Shown: positions 1 to 6,600 of the stretch, piece after piece | Numbering within the stretch: position 1 is the stretch's first letter | Layout: every line of letters begins with the position of its first letter | DNA from: Verrucomicrobiota bacterium | Lineage (GTDB): Bacteria; Verrucomicrobiota; Verrucomicrobiia; Verrucomicrobiales; DEV007 | DNA: 8,659 nt | Assembly: GCA_020630835.1 (NCBI GenBank) | Contig: JAHDIL010000054.1 | Span: forward strand, 1-8,659 | Direction of reading: 5' to 3' | The notes under the pieces: generated by a model | The model's input: the letters and a program-made list of their open reading frames with translations, nothing else | Database searches by the model: none | What the model was told of the DNA's origin: nothing | Position numbers and translations under genes: made by a program

Positions 1-1932
1 AAAGGCGGTGGAGTCGCTGGAGACGAGCTGACGGTTTGGGGTAAGCGAGTTCAGCAGAGCATTTGGGGATCTCAGTCTACCAGCCCTCAGTCGATCAGCA
101 GCATTTACACTCAGACGATCGAGCATTCCAACCAGATTAAGGTATTTCGCGATCTCCCTCTCATCCGTGAGACAGGAATCCAAGAAGCTGATGGGGAGTT
201 CGATACGACGCTTTTCCTTGATGGAGGAATTGTCCGCACGAACGAGCCTTCTGGTTCACGCCTGACTACTAGCACTGGAACCGGTCGTTTTATCGAGAAT
301 GAAAATTATCTCGAGGGTGGTATCCGTAAGAAAATTTTCACCGGTGGTGAGATTACTGCTTCCAATCGCTTTGCGACGAAGAACAATAATTCGAATTTCC
401 TGAACCCAGCTCGGCAGGGTTCTTCCGAATTTGTGCTGTCCTTTGCTCAGCCATTGATGCAGGGCCGCGGTTATCATTACAACCACTCCAGGATCAAAAT
501 CGCAAAATATGATGCACGCATGGCTTCATCCGAGTTTGTTCGTCAACTTCAGTCTCACCTGGTTGAGGTAAACCGTGCCTATTGGGCTCTCTACTACTCG
601 CGCGCCAACTATCTGCTGACCAAAGACCTCACGAAAGAAATTCGCGCGATTGTCAGCAAGCTGGAAGAGCGTAGCGACCTTGACGCTTTGGAAAGTGAGC
701 TTCTGCGGGCACGTTCATCGTTGGCGACAGCTGATTCGTCACTTATTCGCGCTGAGATGGCTGTTCGTAATAGCGAAGAGCGTCTGCGCATTTTGGTTAA
801 TGATCCTGACCAGGACATCGGCTCGAACAAGGAAATGATCCCTGTGAGTGCGCCTGTTTATGCTCTTTATCGTGATGATGTTCGCAAGGTGGCCATTGAT
901 GCTCTCCGGAATCGTCCTGAGATCCAGCAGGCTTTTGACCAGCTTCGGACTGCAATGGTCCGTCGCGACATGCAGAAGAATGAGAAGTGGCCTACCCTAA
1001 ATCTCGTTGCTGAGGTGATGCTTGGCGACATCAAAGGCAACAGTAACTATCGTTCAGCTTTTCGCGACCAGTGGGGTGATACTGGCTACAATGTGGGCTT
1101 TCAGTTCGAGCAGCCTTGGGACAATGACACGGAGAGAGCTCAGCTTCTGCGCCGTGAGATGGAGCTTCGCCAGCAGGCGAATCAGCTTAAGGTCACTATC
1201 GATACTGTTCTCCTTGAGTCTGTTGTTTCCTATCGCGAGTTAGTCACTGCTTATCGCGACATGCAGGGCCGTCAGCAAGCTCTCGGGGCTAACCGTGAGG
1301 AGCTACGCCGTCTGAATGAGCGTCTTGCTGTCGATACCGAGTCCGAGGGCGGACGCACGACTGCTGAGCAGCTGCAAATCATCTTGGATGCTATTGAGCG
1401 TCGTCAGGAATCCGAAAATTCCTTCCTCGACTCTGTAGTTGCTTACAACTCTTCATTCACATCACTGGAGCGCGCTCGTGGAACCCTCCTTCGCACTGAG
1501 CACATCCACATCGATCGTGTCCGTGACACAGATCCAACTCACCCACACGAAGACGTTGAGCGTCTGCAGCTTTCTCGTGGCCACGAACCTCAGAAGGGTT
1601 CCAAGAGCTATTCCCCTAAGGGTTATGTTCCTGCCGACTACTCAAGCAACTCATCAGGTGGCGAGTTTTATACCACTGGCTACGCTAGTTCGGGAAATGC
1701 TGCTGATGTTGGTTTGCTCAACAACGGTGGCGAGAATGTAAGCGCTCCTCTTACTCTGGCGAACATAGGCGTGGTTGAGGGTGATGATGATCAGGTGACT
1801 CGCGCGATGCCAGTAGCTGGTGAGCCTTTGAAAGTCGAACAACCTGCATCTGGTTTCTTCAAATTTCGTAATAAGGAAAGCTTGAAGCGGGAGATTTCGA
1901 TCCGTAAGCGCTCAGGTGCTCGCAAGCGCTAA
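1..1932 (+). CDS. TolC-family outer membrane efflux/secretion channel protein, 5' truncated
   Basis: The reading frame is open from base 1 to the TAA at 1930-1932, giving 643 residues whose N-terminus lies outside the window. The first methionine at base 433 is internal, because convincing TolC-like sequence precedes it (for example DLPLIRETGIQEADGEFDT, near residues 57-75). The two-fold TolC (OEP) layout is visible. An early beta segment carries SFAQPLMQGRGY (about residues 148-159) and is followed by a long charged helical stretch to about residue 272. A second repeat opens with ALRNRPEIQQAFDQL (about 301-315) and has a beta segment GFQFEQPWDND (about 366-376) and another long helical stretch to about residue 500. 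Such proteins trimerise into an outer-membrane barrel with a periplasmic alpha-tunnel that docks onto adaptors. Residues 501-643 are a Ser/Gly/Tyr-rich tail with a basic end (SIRKRSGARKR) that ordinary TolC proteins lack. An adaptor gene follows two genes downstream. Family is certain; substrate is unknown. Confidence 0.9.
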   Translation, partial: KGGGVAGDELTVWGKRVQQSIWGSQSTSPQSISSIYTQTIEHSNQIKVFRDLPLIRETGIQEADGEFDTTLFLDGGIVRTNEPSGSRLTTSTGTGRFIENENYLEGGIRKKIFTGGEITASNRFATKNNNSNFLNPARQGSSEFVLSFAQPLMQGRGYHYNHSRIKIAKYDARMASSEFVRQLQSHLVEVNRAYWALYYSRANYLLTKDLTKEIRAIVSKLEERSDLDALESELLRARSSLATADSSLIRAEMAVRNSEERLRILVNDPDQDIGSNKEMIPVSAPVYALYRDDVRKVAIDALRNRPEIQQAFDQLRTAMVRRDMQKNEKWPTLNLVAEVMLGDIKGNSNYRSAFRDQWGDTGYNVGFQFEQPWDNDTERAQLLRREMELRQQANQLKVTIDTVLLESVVSYRELVTAYRDMQGRQQALGANREELRRLNERLAVDTESEGGRTTAEQLQIILDAIERRQESENSFLDSVVAYNSSFTSLERARGTLLRTEHIHIDRVRDTDPTHPHEDVERLQLSRGHEPQKGSKSYSPKGYVPADYSSNSSGGEFYTTGYASSGNAADVGLLNNGGENVSAPLTLANIGVVEGDDDQVTRAMPVAGEPLKVEQPASGFFKFRNKESLKREISIRKRSGARKR

Positions 1933-1963
1933 CCTATAGTTGCGCAACGAGGCGCACTTTTTC

Positions 1964-2000
1964 AAAAGGAGGAACAGGGTTACTTGTTCCTCCTTTTTTT
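1964..2000 (+). terminator. Rho-independent terminator after the TolC-like gene
   Basis: A perfect 13-base-pair stem (left arm 1964-1976, AAAAGGAGGAACA; right arm 1985-1997) encloses an 8-base loop and runs into a T tract ending at 2000. It starts 31 bases after the stop codon of the TolC-like gene. A weaker hairpin (TGCGC/GCGCA, 1941-1956) followed by five Ts lies just before it and may assist. Because the main stem is A-rich on the left and T-rich on the right it could work in both directions, but only rightward genes flank it. It implies that the SecA-like gene either has its own promoter or depends on read-through. Confidence 0.88.
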
Positions 2001-2016
2001 GTGAGAAAGCCTAGCT

Positions 2017-2046
2017 TTGTGCCGGGTCTTCGTCGGAAAATAAGTT
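2017..2046 (+). promoter_or_regulatory. Possible sigma-70-type promoter for the SecA-like/adaptor operon
   Basis: TTGTGC (2017-2022) and TAAGTT (2041-2046) are separated by 18 bases and lie between the terminator and the start codon at 2068. Both hexamers are poor matches to consensus. The case rests mainly on position: a strong terminator upstream makes a promoter here likely. The untranslated leader would be only about 15 bases, and the Shine-Dalgarno-like AAGGA (2061-2065) sits unusually close to the ATG, with a 2-base gap. Confidence 0.25.
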
Positions 2047-2067
2047 AACCTATCGGTTGAAAGGATA

Positions 2068-4044
2068 ATGGCGCAGTCGAATCGAAAAGTCACCTTGGCG
2101 TCTCAATATGATCGAGGCGCGTTTTTAAAAGGGAAGTTCGTTCAGACTGCGAAAAAGCTGAGCCGTAAGCAGGGGGGGCTATCGGACAAAGAGAAACTTT
2201 CTCGTATCAACAAGTTGGGAGCGCAGATGGAGGCGTTGTCCGATGAAGAATTGCGCGACGCGTCGGATGTCCTGATCGAACGTGTGAGATTGAAGGGAGA
2301 GTCTCTGGATGATGTAGTCATCACCGCCTTTGCGATCTTGAGAGAGGTCTCTCGAAGAACGACGGGACTCTTTCACTATGATGTGCAGATACTTGGGGGG
2401 CTTGGACTAGTAAAAGGGGGGATTGCGGAAATGGCAACCGGAGAGGGGAAGACCTTAGCGGTGAGTCTTCCAGCCTATGTTTTTTCTCTAGCTGGCAAGG
2501 GAGTCCATGTTGTGACGGTTAATAGCTACCTGGCGGAGCGAGACTATGAGTTCTCCAAGCCTATTTTTGATTTCCTGAACATTAGCATTGGCTACTTGCC
2601 TGAGGGGGGAGGTGTGGAAGCAGAAGGAGCTAAGAAGGCCGCTTACGACTGTGACATCACTTATGGCGTCGGCTACGAATATGGTTTCGACTATATGCGT
2701 GATCAACTTGCCATCATGAAGCATCCTGATGGTGGCCCAGGGGAGACCCTGCGTTTTGCCATTCTAGGTCTAGAACGTCCAGGCCCTGATGTTGCGCAGC
2801 GATCGTTAGCCTATGCTATTATTGATGAGGTCGACAGTGTGCTGATTGACGAGGCAGGCTCTCCGTTGCTTATCAGCGAGGCATCGAAGGATCTTGAGGG
2901 TTTTGAACAAGCCTACCTGGCCGCGAAAAGGTTGGCTCATGATTTGGTGGAAGAGGAACATTTTTCCATCGATTACAACAAGCGGTCTATTAAACTGAGT
3001 CCTGCGGGCAAGCGAGAATTGTTCAGAGACCGAAAAGCGGTCCCGTGGCGAATGCTGCGGCGCCCTTGGGAGACTTATGTTCTCAACGCGCTGAAAGCGA
3101 TTTACCTGTTTAAGCGAGATGAGCAATATGTCGTGGACGACGATGCCGTAGTCATCGTAGACGAGTTTACCGGACGCCCATTCCCTGATCGCAGCTGGAG
3201 AGAGGGACAGCACCAGGCAGTGGAGACCGAGGAGGGTGTGGAGATTCGTGCTGAGGGTGAATCCTCGGCGAGTATGACGAGGCAGCGTTTTTATGCTCTC
3301 TATGATCGGATCTGCGGTCTGACTGGGACAGGATCAGAAAGCGCTGGCGAATTTTGGCATTTTTTTCAAGTGCCTGTTACCCCCATCCCGTTCAACAAGC
3401 CTAGTCAGCGAATAACAAAGCCGGAAAGGGTTTTTCTTGACCATGAGTCCATGTATGAGGCCATAGGTGAGGAAATCGCGAGATTAAATGGCTTAGGGCA
3501 ACCTGTTCTCGTCGGGACTCGCACCATCAAAGATAGTGAAGCAATCTCAGAGGTTATTGAGACTAAGGCCATACCGCATCAGGTTCTTACCGCAAAGCAG
3601 GATCAGGAAGAGGAGGATATCCTGAGCCGTGCGGGTGAAGTCGGTAGCGTTTTGATCGCAACGAATATGGCTGGCCGCGGGACTCACATTGGTCTTTCGG
3701 ATGAAGCTAAGGACCTGGGTGGGCTGCATGTGATCGCCGTCGAAAGGAATGAGTCGTCTCGAATCGATCGTCAGTTAATTGGGCGCGGTGCCCGGCAAGG
3801 GCAGCCTGGCTCAGCCCAGTCTTTTGTTTCGGCCGATGATTACCTACTCAAAACATACTCGCCTGAGGTGGCTAAAAAGCTTAAACAGTCTCGAGCTAAG
3901 GCGAATGGGGAATTGTCCTCGCGCCATAGTCAGCTATTTGATAAAGTTCAAGCTGCTGTCGAACGGGAGCGCTATGAAGGCCGGCTCCGTATGGCGGAGC
4001 GCGACGAATGGATGGAAGACACAAAGGCGACCCTGGCGCGCTAG
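2068..4044 (+). CDS. Short SecA-family ATPase (accessory SecA-like protein lacking the C-terminal domains)
   Basis: The 658-residue protein is clearly SecA-like. It has the Q-motif region YDVQILGG (104-111), Walker A EMATGEGKTL (121-130), VVTVNSYLAERD (148-159), TYGVGYEYGFDYMRD (198-212), Walker B IIDEVDSVLIDEA (251-263), a preprotein cross-linking domain (about 271-368), VDEFTGR (364-370), GLTGTG (417-422), TNMAGRGT (532-539) and the arginine-finger block RIDRQLIGRGARQGQPGS (565-582). SecA normally has about 830-1000 residues. This one ends some 65 residues after the second nucleotide-binding domain, inside the first helix of the scaffold, so it lacks the two-helix finger, helical wing domain and zinc-binding tail. 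The adaptor gene begins 11 bases later and no lost C-terminus follows, so the short form is not a recent frameshift. Oddities are GRGTH for canonical GRGTD, DEAGSP for DEARTP, and about 22 extra residues near 216-243. The start is supported by AAGGA at 2061-2065. It probably powers or gates export with its TolC and adaptor neighbours (inference). It is unlikely to be the housekeeping SecA. Confidence 0.9.
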   Translation: MAQSNRKVTLASQYDRGAFLKGKFVQTAKKLSRKQGGLSDKEKLSRINKLGAQMEALSDEELRDASDVLIERVRLKGESLDDVVITAFAILREVSRRTTGLFHYDVQILGGLGLVKGGIAEMATGEGKTLAVSLPAYVFSLAGKGVHVVTVNSYLAERDYEFSKPIFDFLNISIGYLPEGGGVEAEGAKKAAYDCDITYGVGYEYGFDYMRDQLAIMKHPDGGPGETLRFAILGLERPGPDVAQRSLAYAIIDEVDSVLIDEAGSPLLISEASKDLEGFEQAYLAAKRLAHDLVEEEHFSIDYNKRSIKLSPAGKRELFRDRKAVPWRMLRRPWETYVLNALKAIYLFKRDEQYVVDDDAVVIVDEFTGRPFPDRSWREGQHQAVETEEGVEIRAEGESSASMTRQRFYALYDRICGLTGTGSESAGEFWHFFQVPVTPIPFNKPSQRITKPERVFLDHESMYEAIGEEIARLNGLGQPVLVGTRTIKDSEAISEVIETKAIPHQVLTAKQDQEEEDILSRAGEVGSVLIATNMAGRGTHIGLSDEAKDLGGLHVIAVERNESSRIDRQLIGRGARQGQPGSAQSFVSADDYLLKTYSPEVAKKLKQSRAKANGELSSRHSQLFDKVQAAVERERYEGRLRMAERDEWMEDTKATLAR

Positions 4045-4050
4045 GAAAGG
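4043..4050 (+). promoter_or_regulatory. Ribosome binding site that fixes the adaptor start
   Basis: AGGAAAGG overlaps the end of the SecA-like stop codon (TAG, 4042-4044) and lies 5 bases before the ATG at 4056. It supports that ATG over an in-frame ATG at 4008 inside the SecA-like gene, and suggests translational coupling of the two genes. Confidence 0.7.
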
Positions 4051-4055
4051 TAATC

Positions 4056-4937
4056 ATGAAAAGAAAGATGGAACACAGAGTGAGAGGGCTTCTCTTAGCA
4101 GGAGCGGTAATTTGCTTAGGGGTAGTCCTGCCGGCGCAAAACCTTAGCGCTCAAGTTTCAGGCGAAGTGCTTGGCTATCTTGAGCCGGTTCGCAGTATTG
4201 AGCTCGAGTTTCTTGATGCCGGTCGTATCCAGACCATCCATGTGGAGGAGGGTGTCATGGTCAGCGCAGGCGATGCGCTCGTCTCGCTGGACAATCGTGT
4301 GCTTGAGTCACAGCTTTCTATTGCCAAGGTCCAGGCTGAGAGCGAGGCCTCTATCGAAATGGCCACTGCGGAGCTTTCCGTTTCTAGCGAGCGCTACACC
4401 AAACTCTCCCGGCTTCGCTCAAGTGGCACCGCGCACACATCAGAAGTGGCGCGGGCCAAGGCTGATCTTACTGCAGCTAAAGCACGGCTCCAGATAGCTG
4501 AAGAGGAAAAACGAGTGGCAGAGCTTAGGCAGGAGGAGATTCAGGCTCAGATCGATCGCCGCATCTTAACAAGCCCTATTTCAGGTGTTGTGCTGGAGAT
4601 AAATAGAGATGTCGCTGAGAGCGCCAGCAATCCGCGACAGGGTGGGGAAGAAAGCTTGGTGCGCATCGCACAGATCGATCAGTTGGAGCTTACGGTTCAT
4701 GTCCCTGCGCGAAAGTTGGGACGAGTAGAGATCGGGAGTAAGTTGCCTATTTCGATATCTTCACCTGATGATCCTTCAAAGCCGATCATGGCTGACGGAG
4801 AGGTGACTTTTGTGTCACCTGTGATTGATCCCTCTAGTGAGACAGTTCGTATAAAATTGATTCTCGATAATTCAAATGGCGATCTTAAGAGTGGGAGCCA
4901 TGCTAAAATATCGTTCGACTCGTTCGCGGTGCGTTAG
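4056..4937 (+). CDS. HlyD/RND-type periplasmic adaptor (membrane fusion protein)
   Basis: The product is 293 residues from the ATG at 4056; an in-frame ATG at 4008 would add 16 residues ahead of the signal peptide and is less likely. A classic signal peptide is visible: basic KRKMEHRVR, hydrophobic core at 11-25, and a probable cleavage after LSA (residue 32). The adaptor order follows. The first lipoyl half is about 36-80 (LDAGRIQTIHVEEGVMVSAG). A charged coiled-coil hairpin spans about 81-166, with its tip near RSSGTAHTSE (121-130). The second lipoyl half is about 167-207 (LTSPISGVVLEINRDV). A beta-barrel starts near 208 (LELTVHVPARKLG), and the end is SSETVRIKLILDN...LKSGSHAKISF. Such adaptors join an inner-membrane component to a TolC channel. 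No pump gene follows, since the next gene is convergent. Its partners are probably the adjacent SecA-like ATPase and the upstream TolC-like channel, though a pump upstream of the window is possible. It is on the short side for the family. Confidence 0.88.
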   Translation: MKRKMEHRVRGLLLAGAVICLGVVLPAQNLSAQVSGEVLGYLEPVRSIELEFLDAGRIQTIHVEEGVMVSAGDALVSLDNRVLESQLSIAKVQAESEASIEMATAELSVSSERYTKLSRLRSSGTAHTSEVARAKADLTAAKARLQIAEEEKRVAELRQEEIQAQIDRRILTSPISGVVLEINRDVAESASNPRQGGEESLVRIAQIDQLELTVHVPARKLGRVEIGSKLPISISSPDDPSKPIMADGEVTFVSPVIDPSSETVRIKLILDNSNGDLKSGSHAKISFDSFAVR

Positions 4938-4951
4938 GGGAAAAGATGTTA

Positions 4952-6517
4952 CTATTGGCTTGCGGGCAGACGATAGGCGATAGCCTCTTGATCATTTCTG
5001 ACGAGTAGAATGCGTCCTGCCAGCGCAGGAGCATTCCAGGTCATCGAGGACAGAGCGGTGTCAATACGGCCGGTTTCGGTAAAGCCGGTGGGTGAAAGGC
5101 TGCCGATGACGAGGTCACCTTTTTCGGTCTGCACCAGAAGACTGTCCTCGATAAGAAGGTGCTGGCCGAAGCCGAATTTCTCTTTTTTCCACGATTTACT
5201 CCCCGTTTCGATGTCGATGGCGGCAAGTCGCCCTTCGTCTAAGCCCACCGCCAAACCGTTCCAAATTTGAGCGGTGCTAAATTTTGTCTTCATGCGATTA
5301 GACTGCCATACCTCGCTAACGGTGAAGGCTCCGGCCGTCGACTTGTTGATCGAAAGCCTCAGGCTCTGCATGCCATAGCTAGCGGTAACAAGGATATCCG
5401 TTTCGTCTATTTGCTGAACCTGGCCTACTTTGGGGAATCGCCCTTTCCAGGGGTGGCTCCAGAGGATCTTACCACTCGCTGGGTCTGCCCCGATCACCTC
5501 TGTGGCACAGATGAGGATGAGCTGATCAGTGTCTGAGACAACGCGTCGAACCGGTGAACTGTAGCTGGCTCCTGAAGCGCTGATACTCCATTTGAGGGCG
5601 CCGGATTCCAGTTCGAGTGCGAAGAAGCAGGGACCTTCGTGTTCCTGACCTGCGATGAGAACATAGTCATGGTCAGCGACAATCAGAGGGGCTGCTGAAA
5701 TTCCCCACCGGGGGATCTCGTTTTTTAGGTCGCTCCCCAGTTCTTTCGCCCAAACAGAACTGCCTGTCCCAAGAGTTAGGCAATCTATTTTGCCGGTTGA
5801 GCCGATGGTGTAAACTTTTCCATCGTGGATAGTTGGAGTGGCTCTAGGGCCATCTCCCCCCATCCGTGAACCGGCATTTTCTTTGCGTTTGAGCAGGAGG
5901 CGGGTATTGGGGTTTCGGTGCGTCCATATCACGGATCCGTCGGTCAGTGAGAGAGCGGTTACGCATTCGGCATCACCCACTTGCTCTTGGGTGATGGCCA
6001 GCCCATCGGCGCTCGTGACAAAGGAAGACCAGCCTAGGCCTATTGGGATGCGCCAGAGCTCCTCGGGCGGGTATTCTGTCCAATCCGGATGAAAGGTTTT
6101 TTGTGGGAAGGTCCCGTCTCGTTTAGGACCGAGGAAATTTTTCACTTCTTGCGCCCCCTCAACGGAGGAAACCGGAACTGATCGGGTCTGCTCGCTAGTC
6201 GTGCGATTGCTGAGAGGCTTATCAGAGCTCTTGGACCAACGCCAGGCGTATTTCGGCATCGAGCTGCCGGACTGGGAACCCTCGTAGCGAAATACACCGA
6301 AGAAGGTTATGGCTAAGAAAAGTAGTCCCAAATATATACGGAGAGCGGTCCGGGTCCGTTTTGCGCGCTCAGTTAAGGCAAAAAGTAAAAGGCTCAGATG
6401 TAACCAGACGATCAGCCAGATTAGTAGAGACCACCGATACATAGTGGTCTCGATCTGGCAGATGGCAATGCTAACGATTGGTCCCAGTGCCAGAGAGATT
6501 AAAAACGCGGTTTTCAT
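4952..6517 (-). CDS. Membrane-anchored PQQ-like (BamB-type) beta-propeller protein
   Basis: The 521-residue product has three hydrophobic segments at its N-terminus (about 4-20, 29-48 and 60-76). The basic loop TERAKRTRTALR between the second and third is probably cytoplasmic by the positive-inside rule. This places the rest in the periplasm. A Ser/Thr-rich linker (about 78-125) leads to FLGPKRDGTFP (128-137), the entry motif common in planctomycete and verrucomicrobial PQQ-like repeat proteins. At least five blade signatures of the form A-[LI]-[DESG]-x2-[TS]-G-x3-W are visible (about 188-198, 246-256, 300-310, 342-353 and 433-443). The fold is shared by quinoprotein dehydrogenases and the BamB scaffold. 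I see no catalytic signature for PQQ binding, so a scaffold or binding role is more likely than an enzyme. The start at 6517 has AAGG 7 bases upstream. It lies 83 bases after dxs on the same strand and may be read from that operon. Confidence 0.82.
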   Translation of the reverse strand: MKTAFLISLALGPIVSIAICQIETTMYRWSLLIWLIVWLHLSLLLFALTERAKRTRTALRIYLGLLFLAITFFGVFRYEGSQSGSSMPKYAWRWSKSSDKPLSNRTTSEQTRSVPVSSVEGAQEVKNFLGPKRDGTFPQKTFHPDWTEYPPEELWRIPIGLGWSSFVTSADGLAITQEQVGDAECVTALSLTDGSVIWTHRNPNTRLLLKRKENAGSRMGGDGPRATPTIHDGKVYTIGSTGKIDCLTLGTGSSVWAKELGSDLKNEIPRWGISAAPLIVADHDYVLIAGQEHEGPCFFALELESGALKWSISASGASYSSPVRRVVSDTDQLILICATEVIGADPASGKILWSHPWKGRFPKVGQVQQIDETDILVTASYGMQSLRLSINKSTAGAFTVSEVWQSNRMKTKFSTAQIWNGLAVGLDEGRLAAIDIETGSKSWKKEKFGFGQHLLIEDSLLVQTEKGDLVIGSLSPTGFTETGRIDTALSSMTWNAPALAGRILLVRNDQEAIAYRLPASQ

Positions 6518-6600
6518 AAGCAGACCTTGGCTCGCTGGTTTTTACAGCCATGCCGCCGTCTTTATGCTGGTTCACTCGGCAAGTAGTGGCAATTTCGTCA
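6518..6600 (-). other. Intergenic gap between dxs and the beta-propeller gene
   Basis: These 83 bases separate two leftward genes. I found no convincing hairpin with a T tract and no good promoter, so co-transcription of the propeller gene with xseB-dxs is possible but not shown. A 26-codon ATG frame crosses into the propeller gene but has no supporting features. Confidence 0.4.

Noticed and set aside
433..435. ATG at 433 as the true start of the TolC-like gene
   Set aside because: The same frame is open back to base 1 and the upstream translation is typical TolC N-terminal sequence, so the gene is cut by the window edge.
2806..3213. 135-codon open frame on the minus strand opposite the SecA-like gene
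   Set aside because: It lies wholly within a well-conserved coding region on the other strand and its translation has no recognisable domain; it is a shadow frame.
2068..4044. SecA-like gene as the housekeeping secA or as a recent pseudogene
   Set aside because: Intact motifs argue against a pseudogene. The missing C-terminal domains and the efflux-type neighbours argue against the essential secA.
4008..4055. Upstream ATG for the adaptor gene inside the SecA-like gene
   Set aside because: It would put 16 non-hydrophobic residues before a clean signal peptide, and a good ribosome site precedes the ATG at 4056.
5011..5033. Hairpin TCCTGC/GCAGGA with flanking TGC/GCA
   Set aside because: It lies inside the propeller coding sequence and has no T tract on either strand, so it is unlikely to be a terminator.
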